From contig JABABS010000073.1 in assembly GCA_014238125.1 (NCBI GenBank), positions 1 to 63,554 on the forward strand: 63,554 nucleotides of DNA, written 5' to 3'. The stretch is from Phycisphaerales bacterium. Lineage in GTDB: Bacteria; Planctomycetota; Phycisphaerae; Phycisphaerales; SM1A02. The notes under the pieces are model-generated. The model saw only the letters and a program-made list of their open reading frames with translations. It did no database searches and was not told the DNA's origin. Shown here in pieces: positions 36,634-44,794 of this stretch (position 1 is the first letter of the stretch; every line of letters starts with the position of its first letter). The translations under genes and the position numbers were made by a program.

Positions 36634-37536
36634 TCAAGATTTGTCTGTTTCAGTTTTAGGTGCTTCAGCAGTTGCTGTTGCAGCACCACTTTGGCCATTT
36701 TTTGGTGAAGGCGTAGGGTCATCAGCTTTGAAAGAAGGACGAGCAGAACGCGATTTTGCTTCTTCATGTGCTGCTGCTTCTTGTGCTTCAGCTTTTGCTT
36801 TTTCTTCAGCTTTTCGCTGTGCATTGGCTTCTTTAGCACGGCGACCTGCGAGACCATCGCTGACTGCTGACATTAATTCAGCAATCACAACTTCGATGGA
36901 ACGAAGGGAGTCGTCGTTTCCGGGGATTGGAATGTCAACAAGTTGAGGGTCACCATCACTATCAATCAAACCGATCGTTGGAATTCGAAGTGCAGTTGCT
37001 TCACGAAGTGCATTGACTTCGTTATTTGCATCGATCACTACCATTGCGCCGGGCAATTTACTCATGTTACGGATGCCGTCGAGGTTACGCGTGATTTTTG
37101 CTTTTTCACGCATTAATTGGGACGTCATTTTCTTTGAGTATGTTTCAATTTCACCAGAATCAACAAGTTTTTCAAGTTCGATTAATCGCTTGAGTCGTGA
37201 ACGAATTGTTTGAAAATTTGTGAGCGTCCCGCCTAACCAACGTTCTGTAACCCACGGCATGCCTGCTTCGCCAGCATACTTTTGTACAGCAGATTGGGCT
37301 TGTCGTTTTGTGCCAACAAAGACAACGTCTTTGCCACCTGCAACTGTGTTTTGGATATATAGTTTTGCTCGCATTAAACCTTTAACGGTTTCACGAATGT
37401 CAATGATGTGCAAGCCATTGCGGACACCCCAAATGTAGGGCTTCATTTTTGGGTTCCACTTACTTCTGCGTTGTCCAAAGTGGATTCCGGCTTCAAGTAA
37501 TCGAGTTACGACGTCAGTCTTTTTTTCTTCGGTCAT
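36634..37536 (-). CDS. rpsB: 30S ribosomal protein S2
   Basis: A 300-residue ribosomal protein. It has LLEAGIHFGQRRSKWNPKM, IDIRETVKGLMRA, FVGTKRQAQSAVQKYAGEAG, then WLGGTLTNFQTI and IDSDGDPQLVDIPIPGNDD. Residues from about 230 on are an Ala/Lys/Glu-rich tail absent in E. coli S2, ending in a polar low-complexity stretch. TAGGAAA lies 8 nt before the ATG. A 155-nt leader and a near-consensus promoter precede it. Confidence 0.97.
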   Translation of the reverse strand: MTEEKKTDVVTRLLEAGIHFGQRRSKWNPKMKPYIWGVRNGLHIIDIRETVKGLMRAKLYIQNTVAGGKDVVFVGTKRQAQSAVQKYAGEAGMPWVTERWLGGTLTNFQTIRSRLKRLIELEKLVDSGEIETYSKKMTSQLMREKAKITRNLDGIRNMSKLPGAMVVIDANNEVNALREATALRIPTIGLIDSDGDPQLVDIPIPGNDDSLRSIEVVIAELMSAVSDGLAGRRAKEANAQRKAEEKAKAEAQEAAAHEEAKSRSARPSFKADDPTPSPKNGQSGAATATAEAPKTETDKS

Positions 37537-37692
37537 CTGTATTTCCTAGCAGCGATACCGGCAGACTTGTGGGCAAAGTTCTGCACATGGGCGCTTCACA
37601 TATTTTGGCAAGCTATTGCAGCATTGCCTCCTAGAGGGTTATTGAACATCGCCGCCCACCGGCTTTGCTCATCGCTCAGAAACTGAGTCGAA
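37537..37692 (-). promoter_or_regulatory. rpsB 5' leader, possible autoregulatory RNA
   Basis: About 155 nt separate the predicted start of transcription from rpsB. The leader contains hairpins CTCAG-TTT-CTGAG and GCAGA(A)CTT/AAGTCTGC, the latter close to the ribosome-binding site. S2 represses its own operon through leader RNA in several bacteria; no match to a known leader was established here. Confidence 0.3.
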
Positions 37693-37698
37693 CGGGAG

Positions 37699-37726
37699 AT
37701 TTTACACGAAACTCGGCGGATTGCAA
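37699..37726 (-). promoter_or_regulatory. Promoter of rpsB-tsf
   Basis: On the minus strand TTGCAA, a 16-bp spacer and TAAAAT fit a housekeeping promoter (four of six and five of six matches). It lies between the pyrC 3' end and rpsB. Confidence 0.5.
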
Positions 37727-37739
37727 TGGTTTCGCGTGT

Positions 37740-39044
37740 TCAACAAGAGGTTGTTTTTACTTGCGTATGAGTGATTTTGCCACCGAGCATGGTTAAAACT
37801 GCTTTTCCATGGACATTCCATCCATCAAACGGGCAGTTTCTGGCAGGTGAGAGAAATTCGGTAGCATTGATGGTCCATTTCTCTTGAGGATTGATCACGG
37901 TGATATCTGCTTTGCCACCGATTTCAAGGCGACCAAGGTCGGATCGACCAATCAAGTTGGCTGGATTTGAAGTCATCATCGCAAGCATCTGGGGCCAATC
38001 AATAGTGTTATCATCAATGAGTGCTCTGACGTACAGCGCCAAGGCACATTCGATGCCGACGATGCCGAAAGAAGCATCAGGGAATGGGAGATCTTTTGTT
38101 TCTTGTGGATGGGGCGCGTGATCAGTTGCAAGAATTGTAATCACGTTTCGTTTGATGCCATCTTTTATCGCTTCGATATCTTTTTTCGTACGAAGAGGTG
38201 GATTCATCTTTGCCATCGTACCGAGTGTTTTGCACGCTTCGTCTGTAAGCAAAAGATGATGCGGGGATGCTTCACCGGTTGCTCGTTGTCCAGATTGTTG
38301 AGCGGCCTCAATTATCGCAACGCTGCTACCACTACTGAGGTGTTGAGCGTGCCACGCACAACCGATGTTTTTGTTAAGCGTAAGATCGCGTGTGATGATG
38401 GACTCTTCTGCTTCCCGTGGCCACGCTCCGAGACCTAGTTCTTCTTGAATTGGCCCAGCATGCATCACACCTCCAATAGTTAGTTTTGGGTCTTGACAAT
38501 GCTGCATGAAACAGCGGTCAGCCTCACAGGCAACTTGCAAAACTTCCGCCATCATGGCATCGTCTTCTACAACATCACCATCGTCGGTAATTGCAATTGC
38601 ACCCGCTCGCGTCATGTCTGCAATTGGCGCAAGTTCTTTGCCTTGTCGTCCAATAGTAGCGCAACCAGTCGGTAAAACGCGGCATTTCCCTATATTTTTG
38701 GCAATCTCGATCGCACTTGAAATTAATTCTGGGGAGTCGGTTGCGGGGGTTGTATTTGGCATCGTGCAGACAGTTGTAAAACCGCCTGCCGCAGCTGCAG
38801 CTGCGCCAGTAGAAATTGTCTCTTCATGTCGACCACCACATGGTTCGCGAAAGTGCACATGGATGTCGATCAGCCCGGGCGAAACAATGCAACCTTCGCA
38901 GTCGATGATTTCGGTTCCTGTCGGTATATTGTCAACGGTTCCAATCGCAACAACTCGATCATCTGTGATGAGTAAATCACCCACAACATCAAGTCGCGAA
39001 TGAGGATCAATGATCCGGCCGTGCTTGAATAAGATCGAAGTCAT
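37740..39044 (-). CDS. pyrC: Dihydroorotase (class I type)
   Basis: A 434-residue zinc amidohydrolase of pyrimidine synthesis that closes carbamoyl-aspartate to dihydroorotate. LIDIHVHFREP carries two metal-binding His, TMPNTTPATDSP the substrate region, ASPHHLLLTDEA and LATDHAPHP further ligands. ITDDGDVVEDDAMMAEVLQ is typical of the multifunctional-type enzymes. The ATG at 39044 is chosen because TACAAT lies 7 nt before it; an ATG 18 bp upstream would overlap that hexamer. A terminator for the upstream gene ends only 19 bp before the start codon. Confidence 0.92.
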   Translation of the reverse strand: MTSILFKHGRIIDPHSRLDVVGDLLITDDRVVAIGTVDNIPTGTEIIDCEGCIVSPGLIDIHVHFREPCGGRHEETISTGAAAAAAGGFTTVCTMPNTTPATDSPELISSAIEIAKNIGKCRVLPTGCATIGRQGKELAPIADMTRAGAIAITDDGDVVEDDAMMAEVLQVACEADRCFMQHCQDPKLTIGGVMHAGPIQEELGLGAWPREAEESIITRDLTLNKNIGCAWHAQHLSSGSSVAIIEAAQQSGQRATGEASPHHLLLTDEACKTLGTMAKMNPPLRTKKDIEAIKDGIKRNVITILATDHAPHPQETKDLPFPDASFGIVGIECALALYVRALIDDNTIDWPQMLAMMTSNPANLIGRSDLGRLEIGGKADITVINPQEKWTINATEFLSPARNCPFDGWNVHGKAVLTMLGGKITHTQVKTTSC

Positions 39045-39051
39045 GTAGGGT

Positions 39052-39057
39052 ATTGTA
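39052..39057 (-). promoter_or_regulatory. Candidate -10 box of pyrC (leaderless)
   Basis: TACAAT is 7 nt before the ATG at 39044 and lies just after the T-run of the preceding terminator, so pyrC must have its own promoter. Confidence 0.45.
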
Positions 39058-39062
39058 CCCAT

Positions 39063-39096
39063 AAAAAAACAGGCCTCGCTATAGAAGCGAGGCCTG
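39063..39096 (-). terminator. Intrinsic terminator of the Cys-rich lipoprotein gene
   Basis: An 11-bp perfect stem (CAGGCCTCGCT with AGCGAGGCCTG, loop ATAGA) followed on the minus strand by seven T. Confidence 0.85.
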
Positions 39097-39120
39097 CTGT
39101 TTAATCAAAGGGTTGATTAT

Positions 39121-39540
39121 TTACTTGCCATTTGCCATTGGGCAACCAGCGTTTTTCGCTTTGTTGCAACCTGAAGGGTTGCAATTTGCATCGCCTGCAG
39201 CAGCGGGCTTTGCTTTAGCTTTGCTTGAGCAGCATTTTGAGCTGTCACCTGCAGCAGCGGGCTTTGCTTTAGTTTTGCTTGAGCAGCATTTTGAGCTGTC
39301 ACCTGCAGCAGCTGGTTTTGCTTTTGCAGCAGCAGCAGCCATTGGACATTCTGTAGTACCTTGGAGGGCACAATTAGCAGCAGTTTTGTTACATTTTGAA
39401 ATGTCACAGTTTGCTGGATCACAGTCAGCTCCACCGCATTGTGCAGTTGTTGCGCTTGCATTCACTTTTTCGGTCTTGTTGCAGCCGATTATTGCGAAGC
39501 CAAGCATGGCTACGAGAGTTAGGGTTAATAGTTGTTTCAT
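39121..39540 (-). CDS. Cys-rich lipoprotein with tandem repeats
   Basis: A 139-residue protein. MKQLLTLTLVAMLGFAIIGC is a lipoprotein signal with lipobox IIGC; GGAG lies 8 nt before the ATG at 39540. The mature part has about 16 cysteines. The first half has CGGADCDPANCDISKC, the second half is three copies of an 18-residue unit (KAKPAAAGDSSKCCSSK, the third diverged to DANCNPSGC), and the end is NAGCPMANGK. ECPM and GCPM recur, as do Cys-rich short motifs resembling metal-binding or disulfide-rich proteins. No family recognised. It has a strong terminator of its own, so it is a single-gene unit. Confidence 0.75.
   Translation of the reverse strand: MKQLLTLTLVAMLGFAIIGCNKTEKVNASATTAQCGGADCDPANCDISKCNKTAANCALQGTTECPMAAAAAKAKPAAAGDSSKCCSSKTKAKPAAAGDSSKCCSSKAKAKPAAAGDANCNPSGCNKAKNAGCPMANGK
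39194..39328 (-). repeat. 54-bp in-frame tandem repeat, two and a half copies
   Basis: Units begin at 39194, 39248 and 39302. The first two differ at a single base; the third is partial and diverged. The unit length of 54 keeps the frame and encodes 18 residues containing one CC pair. Confidence 0.85.
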
Positions 39541-39656
39541 TGATTTCTCCATAAAAGGGATTGGGGGGTTACAAGGGCGATATTTGATTGTACAAGAATC
39601 GAAAGTCCAGAACAAGGCTATATTTTGATAAATCAAAATGTTAGAATGTTATACGT

Positions 39657-41009
39657 ATGAATAATGAAGATATGGCATCAAAATGGGAGAAAAAAAGAGA
39701 AAAATTAGCTGAATTTTCTCTTTTATTGCCAGATACAGCCGGTGTATATCTCATGCACGACACAGATGGTGAAATTTTATATATAGGGAAGGCTGGTTCT
39801 CTAAAAAAAAGAGTTGGATCTTATTTTCGAAAATCTACGGACGTTGGTCCTTGGAAGCAGGGAATGCTCGCAGAGATCAATGATGTCGAGACCATTGATT
39901 GTGAAGATGACTGGGAAGCGTTGTTGCTTGAATCGAGGTTAATTAAGGATCACCGACCGAAGTACAACTCAATGCAACTTGATGGTAAGACGTATCCGTA
40001 TATTGCAGTCACAGTAAAAGATGAGTTTCCGGGCGTGTTTGTCACTCGTTCTCCCGCAGATAAAGAGTTTCGTGGGGCGAAACTATTTGGACCGTTCACT
40101 TCGTCTTGGGTATTGAATAATGCAGTACATATGCTGCAGGGAGTTTACAAGTTTCGAACTTGTGCATTAACAATTCGCGAAGACGATAAAGCCAATCGAT
40201 TTTTTCGGCCATGCTTATTGCACGCGATCAAGCGATGTTCAGCACCGTGCGCGAATCGTATTAGTCGAGAAGAGTACAAGTCAGACATAAATCAGTTTCT
40301 CAAGTTTTTGCAATCAAAGCGAAGCGTGATGCTACGTGATTTAACAAAGCAGATGGAATGTGCATCAGAAAATAAAAAGTACGAAGAAGCAGCGCGACTT
40401 CGCGATCAATTGCGAGCGATAGAAAAATTGAGTGACCAAACAAATCACGAAGAAGAGTGGCAGTCTGAAGTGACTATTTTTGCAATACGACCTGACGATT
40501 CGATTCGTGCGTTGAAAAAGGCGCTGTCCGTATCAACCGACCTCCGTTGTATTGAAGCATTTGATATTGCGCATTTGCAGGGGACTGAAACAGTTGCTTC
40601 AAAGGTTTGTTTTGTAGATGGAAGACCGCATAAAGAGGGCTACAGAAGATTTAAGATTAAAACAGCAACGAATGATGATTACATGGCAATGCGGGAAGTT
40701 ATTTCTAGGCGGTATCGAGCGGCGGGTGATGGATTGGAGTTGTATCCTGATTTGATTGTGATTGATGGCGGCAAAGGGCAGTTGAATGCTGCAATGGAAG
40801 GCTTGTCAGTTTTGGACAAAAAACCACCCCTTGTTATAAGTCTTGCAAAAAAGGAAGAGTTAATTTATTTGACAACGCAAAAGGAACCAATAAAACTTGG
40901 TCGGAATAATCTTGGTTTGAAACTTGTGCAGGCTATTAGAGATGAGTCACATCGCTTTGCTCAACACTATCATCATCTTCTTCGGAAGAAGCGAGTGCTT
41001 GGGGATTGA
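39657..41009 (+). CDS. uvrC: Excinuclease ABC subunit C, lacking the C-terminal HhH domain
   Basis: A 450-residue protein against roughly 600 in E. coli. The N-terminal GIY-YIG nuclease is present (AGVYLMHDTDGEILYIGKAG, with SLKKRVGSYF), then the four cysteines of FRTCALT, RPCLLHAIKRCSAPC that hold an Fe-S cluster in E. coli UvrC, a UVR/UvrB-binding motif (KKYEEAARLRDQLRAIE), and the RNase H-like 5' nuclease domain (AFDIAHLQGTETVAS, PDLIVIDGGKGQLNAA, IRDESHRFAQ). It stops 18 residues after HRFA, where the helix-hairpin-helix domain would start. TAGAAT lies 9 nt before the ATG. Convergent with ftsH. Confidence 0.9.
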   Translation: MNNEDMASKWEKKREKLAEFSLLLPDTAGVYLMHDTDGEILYIGKAGSLKKRVGSYFRKSTDVGPWKQGMLAEINDVETIDCEDDWEALLLESRLIKDHRPKYNSMQLDGKTYPYIAVTVKDEFPGVFVTRSPADKEFRGAKLFGPFTSSWVLNNAVHMLQGVYKFRTCALTIREDDKANRFFRPCLLHAIKRCSAPCANRISREEYKSDINQFLKFLQSKRSVMLRDLTKQMECASENKKYEEAARLRDQLRAIEKLSDQTNHEEEWQSEVTIFAIRPDDSIRALKKALSVSTDLRCIEAFDIAHLQGTETVASKVCFVDGRPHKEGYRRFKIKTATNDDYMAMREVISRRYRAAGDGLELYPDLIVIDGGKGQLNAAMEGLSVLDKKPPLVISLAKKEELIYLTTQKEPIKLGRNNLGLKLVQAIRDESHRFAQHYHHLLRKKRVLGD

Positions 41010-41014
41010 AAAAA

Positions 41015-41046
41015 TTTGACCCATGGTCAAATTGACCGCGGGTCAA
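41015..41046. repeat. Tandem GGTCAA palindromes between uvrC and ftsH
   Basis: Two hairpins fill the 38-bp gap: TTTGACC-CAT-GGTCAAA (41015-41031) and TTGACC-GCG-GGTCAA (41032-41046). The core is the same as at the secA 3' end (31463-31477). No U-run on either strand apart from TTTT on the minus side before uvrC. Confidence 0.65.
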
Positions 41047-41047
41047 A

Positions 41048-43048
41048 TTATGCAGGAGAGGGGATGGATCCGTCTGCTGGTTCGTCATCACTAGAATTAG
41101 ATTGTGGCTCTGGGGATGTTGCTGCAGTTTCTTCAGCGAGTAAATCGCCAACCGAAGCGCGGTCAATAGGTTCGCCTCGCATAATTGCATTGATTTCATC
41201 ACTTTGTAAGGTCTCATACTTCAGCAAATTATCTGCAATGCCAACAACGAGTTCCCAATTTTCATCAAGGATTCGTTCCGCTTCAGCAAATGCCACATCG
41301 ATGAGGCGTTTGATTTCTTCATCAATAATTCTTGCAGTATCTTGAGAGTAATCGCGTTCAGAGATAATTGTTTCACGATTGGGGTCAGGTGTGTAGTTGA
41401 TAAATCCGAGTCGATCACTCATGCCCCATTCAAGCACCATGTGCCGAGCATAATCAGTAGCCATGCGAATGTCCATACTTGCGCCGCTTGAGATGTCGCC
41501 AGTTTTCCGTTTTTCTGCAATGCGACCTCCACAAAGGACTCGCAAACTTGCTTCAATGAAACGACGATTGTAAAAATAGCGATCCTTTTCTGGCAAACTA
41601 AACGTAGCACCCCCCGACTGTCCTCGTGGAATAATTGTGACCTTATGGATTGGGTCCGCATGCGGTAGAAGATGTTGCACAACTGCGTGGCCGGCTTCAT
41701 GGTAGGCAGTCGCGACACGTTCAAGTTCTTCAATCTTGCGACTTTTATTTGCACGTCCCCAACGGATTTTGTCACGTGCTTCGTCCATATCAAGTTGGTC
41801 AACAAATTCCTTGTCTGCAAGTGTAGCAATGATTGCTGCTTCATTAATAAGCGCTTCAAGATCAGCTCCAGAGAACATTGGTGTACCGCGTGCAACTCGT
41901 GCGAGATCAAGTGTAGGCGAAGTCTTAATTTTTTTCGCGTGTACAGCAAGAATTGCACTGCGTCCTTCAAGGTCAGGAAGTGATACATTGACTTGACGGT
42001 CAAATCGGCCTGGACGAAGGAGTGCTGGATCTAGAACATCAGCGCGGTTTGTCGCAGCAATCATAATCACTTGATCAGTTGCTTCAAAACCATCCATTTC
42101 AACAAGAATGGCATTGAGTGTTTGTTCGCGTTCATCGTGTCCGCCACTTGAAAAACCACTGCCTCGTTTTCTACCAACAGCATCAATCTCATCTAGGAAT
42201 ATGATGCATGGAGAAGCTTCTTTAGCTTGTTTAAAGAGATCGCGAACGCGACTTGCACCTACACCAACAAACATTTCAACAAAGTCTGAACCTGAAATTG
42301 AAAAGAAAGGCACGTCAGCTTCGCCAGCAATTGCTTTAGCGAGAAGCGTTTTGCCGCAGCCCGGAGATCCAACTAAAAGCACACCGCGAGGGATTCGCCC
42401 ACCAATTTTTGCAAACTTTTTTGGGTTCTTTAAGAACTCAATAATTTCGTGCACTTCTTCTTTGGCTTCTTGAATCCCTGCAACATCATTGAATGTAACT
42501 TTGATGGAATCTTTATTAGCAAGACGATGCTTTGATTTTCCAAAACTTCCAAGCATTCCGCCGGGTCCACCACCGGCTCTTGCTGATCGAGAGATAAAGA
42601 AAAAGATTAAAAGCAATAAGAAAATCATCGGCGCCCAACTGATGAGCATTGTCATGAAGAGTCCAGTGCCAGTGTCGGTGCGGTGATCGATACCCGCGGT
42701 TTTTAATTCTTCCAGATAAAACTGGCGGTTTTGACCATCGGCAGGGAAGAAGACAACTTCGCCAGCCGTGTAATCAGTAGCGCCTGAATCGCCTTTGATA
42801 TCTTTGCCAATGATTGCAGTGATTTCTGAATCTTTGACTGTAACGCGGTTGTCTTCAAATTGACCGGCCTTCGCACGAGTGAGAAAATCATTCCAACTTG
42901 AAATTTCATTGCCACTGCCTGCACTGTTCATCATAGACCAAACCATGATCAACACAAAGCAAATAAGCATCCAACTCAGAATGCCTCTGCTCATACGTGG
43001 TTGCGGGGGAGTTTTTTTGTCGTGTTTATCGCCGGTTGGGTTTGCCAT
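41048..43048 (-). CDS. ftsH: ATP-dependent zinc metalloprotease FtsH
   Basis: A 666-residue membrane protease. Two membrane segments ([17 protein letters not shown] and [20 protein letters not shown]) flank a small periplasmic domain. The AAA module has VGSPGCGKT (Walker A), [15 protein letters not shown] (Walker B) and [19 protein letters not shown] (arginine fingers). The zinc site is YHEAGHAVV. The C-terminal about 40 residues are acidic, Ser/Pro-rich and disordered. The leader contains TATAGT about 30 nt upstream. Probably degrades misfolded membrane proteins, as in other bacteria. Confidence 0.97.
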   Translation of the reverse strand: MANPTGDKHDKKTPPQPRMSRGILSWMLICFVLIMVWSMMNSAGSGNEISSWNDFLTRAKAGQFEDNRVTVKDSEITAIIGKDIKGDSGATDYTAGEVVFFPADGQNRQFYLEELKTAGIDHRTDTGTGLFMTMLISWAPMIFLLLLIFFFISRSARAGGGPGGMLGSFGKSKHRLANKDSIKVTFNDVAGIQEAKEEVHEIIEFLKNPKKFAKIGGRIPRGVLLVGSPGCGKTLLAKAIAGEADVPFFSISGSDFVEMFVGVGASRVRDLFKQAKEASPCIIFLDEIDAVGRKRGSGFSSGGHDEREQTLNAILVEMDGFEATDQVIMIAATNRADVLDPALLRPGRFDRQVNVSLPDLEGRSAILAVHAKKIKTSPTLDLARVARGTPMFSGADLEALINEAAIIATLADKEFVDQLDMDEARDKIRWGRANKSRKIEELERVATAYHEAGHAVVQHLLPHADPIHKVTIIPRGQSGGATFSLPEKDRYFYNRRFIEASLRVLCGGRIAEKRKTGDISSGASMDIRMATDYARHMVLEWGMSDRLGFINYTPDPNRETIISERDYSQDTARIIDEEIKRLIDVAFAEAERILDENWELVVGIADNLLKYETLQSDEINAIMRGEPIDRASVGDLLAEETAATSPEPQSNSSDDEPADGSIPSPA

Positions 43049-43128
43049 ATGGGAATCCGTTGTTCAATTATTAAGAGATACTATAGTATCGGACATACGA
43101 TGAATTACCGCAACATGTGAAATGGAAA

Positions 43129-43641
43129 TCACCAAGCGGCTTGTAGTTGATCGACAATATCAGAGGACAACTGTTGTACGAGTGCAAATTGTCCCATTTC
43201 TATTGGTTCAGACGAGGGTTGAGATGGAATAAAGAGGGCTGTTGAGGAGAATCTTTCACGCCCAAGGATGCGTTTGCCCGTTCGAAGATTCAGCCATTCA
43301 AAGTTGATTGTTGCTGTAATAAGCATTTCATTATCAAGCCCCGTAGTTCTTGATCTTGAGATAGCTCTCAATTTGATGTCGGTGATCGTGCCTGTCAACA
43401 TTGTGTCGGCGTGGGTATCACCGAGAACGCGGTAGGGTGTTCTTGCTTGGATTTGCTTGACGACTGCATCCGTGAGCATGAATTCCATATTTCTTGACAT
43501 CGTTTCGTTTTCAAAAATTGGAACGCACACGCTGTTAAATTGTTGGTCGTACAAAGAAGCGGTCGAATATCCTGTGGTTGGATTTGAGGAACATCCAGCT
43601 AGAAAGAGTACAAATGCAATAAGCAGATAGGTTCGAATCAT
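43129..43641 (-). CDS. LPS-assembly lipoprotein LptE-like
   Basis: A 170-residue lipoprotein: MIRTYLLIAFVLFLAGCSSN with lipobox LAGC. The rest matches the LptE-like family: GYSTASLYDQQFNSVCVPIF, then ENETMSRNMEFMLTDAVVKQ, DTMLTGTITDI and TGKRILGRERFSS. LptE partners LptD to insert lipopolysaccharide in the outer membrane. It overlaps the BamD-like gene upstream by 4 bp, grouping two outer-membrane assembly lipoproteins. Divergence from the E. coli sequence is high, so the call is at family level. Confidence 0.75.
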   Translation of the reverse strand: MIRTYLLIAFVLFLAGCSSNPTTGYSTASLYDQQFNSVCVPIFENETMSRNMEFMLTDAVVKQIQARTPYRVLGDTHADTMLTGTITDIKLRAISRSRTTGLDNEMLITATINFEWLNLRTGKRILGRERFSSTALFIPSQPSSEPIEMGQFALVQQLSSDIVDQLQAAW

Positions 43642-44678
43642 TGGACTTTCTCATTTTGGGCAGTAAAAATTTCGCCGAGCATTTCCTGTTGCAATATTTG
43701 GTATGTGTCACCAATCTCTTTCAATACAACTGGAGGAAGGTGGTGCATAAATGCAGGTACGAGGTGTTCTAATGCTTCAATCGAAGCTTGTGTGTGGAGA
43801 TGATTTTCCACCAATCTTCGTACTGTGTATTCAGCCGAAACAGGATTGTTGACAACCATGTACCACTTTGCTGTACGCAATAGTTTTTGTGCAACAGATT
43901 CGTCAATTCGAACGATGATGGCCGCGGAATTAATTTTCTCTGCATGTCTTGGGTTTAGTGTTTCTAATTGGATCAATTCGTCACGTGCATCGATAAGGCC
44001 CTTGTCATCGAATGCGGGACCTCGATACGTTGCGAGGCGCGCGTAGACAAGCCGTTGCTTTGCTTTTCCAACAAGCGCTGACATAGGATAATTCTCAAGA
44101 AATAACTGATAAGCTTCAGCTGCAAGTTTCATTTGGGCCCGTCTGAAATACAAATCTGCTAATTCAATTCCCGCGCTTTCTGCAAGAATACTAGCGTCAG
44201 ATCTCTCTTGAATGAGAAAGAATATTTCTTCGGCTTCATCCGTTGCATCTAAAAAACGCATGCCCCATTTTTTTCGCAATGTACCGTTTGCGAACATTTG
44301 AGCGATTTTGAACTCCCGCTGGAGTGCAATTTGGAATGCTTCGCTTTCGAAAAAGCTGCGAGCAATCAATTCATAATCGAAGAGCGCTTCGTAATATTCT
44401 TTTTGGTTAAAGAGTGCATCGCCTCGAATAAGATACGCTTCAGCCGCAAGTGGATTACGTTTATTTCTGTCAAGCCAGATCGTTGCAAGCCGTTGAGCTT
44501 CAACTGCATTCCCCTCTGCAAGGTGCCTTTTTGCTTGGGCAAGTTGGGCCTCTGGTGAACCTTCTTCGGGTGCATTTCGAAGTTCCCAATCATCGTTTTG
44601 GTCGAGGACGTAATGCTCTTGACTATAGGAAAGCGGGGCTAGGATCATGCAAATTAAAGCGGCAGTAATACGGTGCAT
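43638..44678 (-). CDS. BamD/YfiO-like TPR protein (outer-membrane assembly)
   Basis: About 346 residues with signal peptide MHRITAALICMILAPLSYSQ. The body is tetratricopeptide-like: PEAQLAQAKRHLAEGNAVEA, AEAYLIRGDALFNQKEYYEA, AYQLFLENYPMSALVGKAKQ. The last pattern is typical of BamD, which helps fold beta-barrel proteins. The usual lipobox Cys is absent; it would be secreted rather than lipid-anchored. The ATG at 44678 is chosen because TATCAT lies 7 nt before it and the signal peptide starts there; ATGs at 44687 and 44696 are alternatives. Coupled to the LptE-like gene. Confidence 0.65.
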   Translation of the reverse strand: MHRITAALICMILAPLSYSQEHYVLDQNDDWELRNAPEEGSPEAQLAQAKRHLAEGNAVEAQRLATIWLDRNKRNPLAAEAYLIRGDALFNQKEYYEALFDYELIARSFFESEAFQIALQREFKIAQMFANGTLRKKWGMRFLDATDEAEEIFFLIQERSDASILAESAGIELADLYFRRAQMKLAAEAYQLFLENYPMSALVGKAKQRLVYARLATYRGPAFDDKGLIDARDELIQLETLNPRHAEKINSAAIIVRIDESVAQKLLRTAKWYMVVNNPVSAEYTVRRLVENHLHTQASIEALEHLVPAFMHHLPPVVLKEIGDTYQILQQEMLGEIFTAQNEKVQ

Positions 44679-44685
44679 ATAGGGC

Positions 44686-44691
44686 ATGATA
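44686..44691 (-). promoter_or_regulatory. Candidate -10 box of the BamD-like gene (leaderless)
   Basis: TATCAT is 7 nt before the ATG at 44678 with no Shine-Dalgarno. It lies between this gene and the divergent fliO leader. Confidence 0.4.
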
Positions 44692-44710
44692 ATCATGGAT
44701 GGCGATAAAA

Positions 44711-44794
44711 GTAGCCGATGAGCACAATAGTTTCCCGCGTTGTGCGGGCAAACGCGAAATGGGCAGGATGCCCGCTGAACGAGCCAGGAAGGCC
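44711..44794 (+). promoter_or_regulatory. Structured fliO leader with two AGGA-loop hairpins
   Basis: This GC-rich leader folds into GTTTCCCGC/GCGGG(C)AAAC around GTTGT (44730-44754), GGGC-AGGAT-GCCC (44761-44773) and GCC-AGGAA-GGC (44783-44793). The last places the Shine-Dalgarno AGGAAGG in its loop and stem. GCGGGC can pair instead with GCCCGC downstream, so two folds exclude each other. GGA in hairpin loops, one over the ribosome site, is the pattern bound by CsrA. No known riboswitch class was matched. Confidence 0.4.

Noticed and set aside
39194-39328. CRISPR-like repeat array
   Set aside because: The 54-bp units are contiguous, in frame within a coding gene and have no spacers.
44711-44760. 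Hammerhead ribozyme-like words (GATGA followed later by GAAA) in the fliO leader
   Set aside because: The stem II/GAAA geometry does not fit; extra bases separate the helix from GAAA and no cleavage-site helix is formed.
44711-44794. Cyclic-di-GMP riboswitch before the flagellar operon
   Set aside because: A GGGCAAAC word is present, but the conserved ACGCAAAGCC-type partner and tetraloop receptor arrangement are absent.
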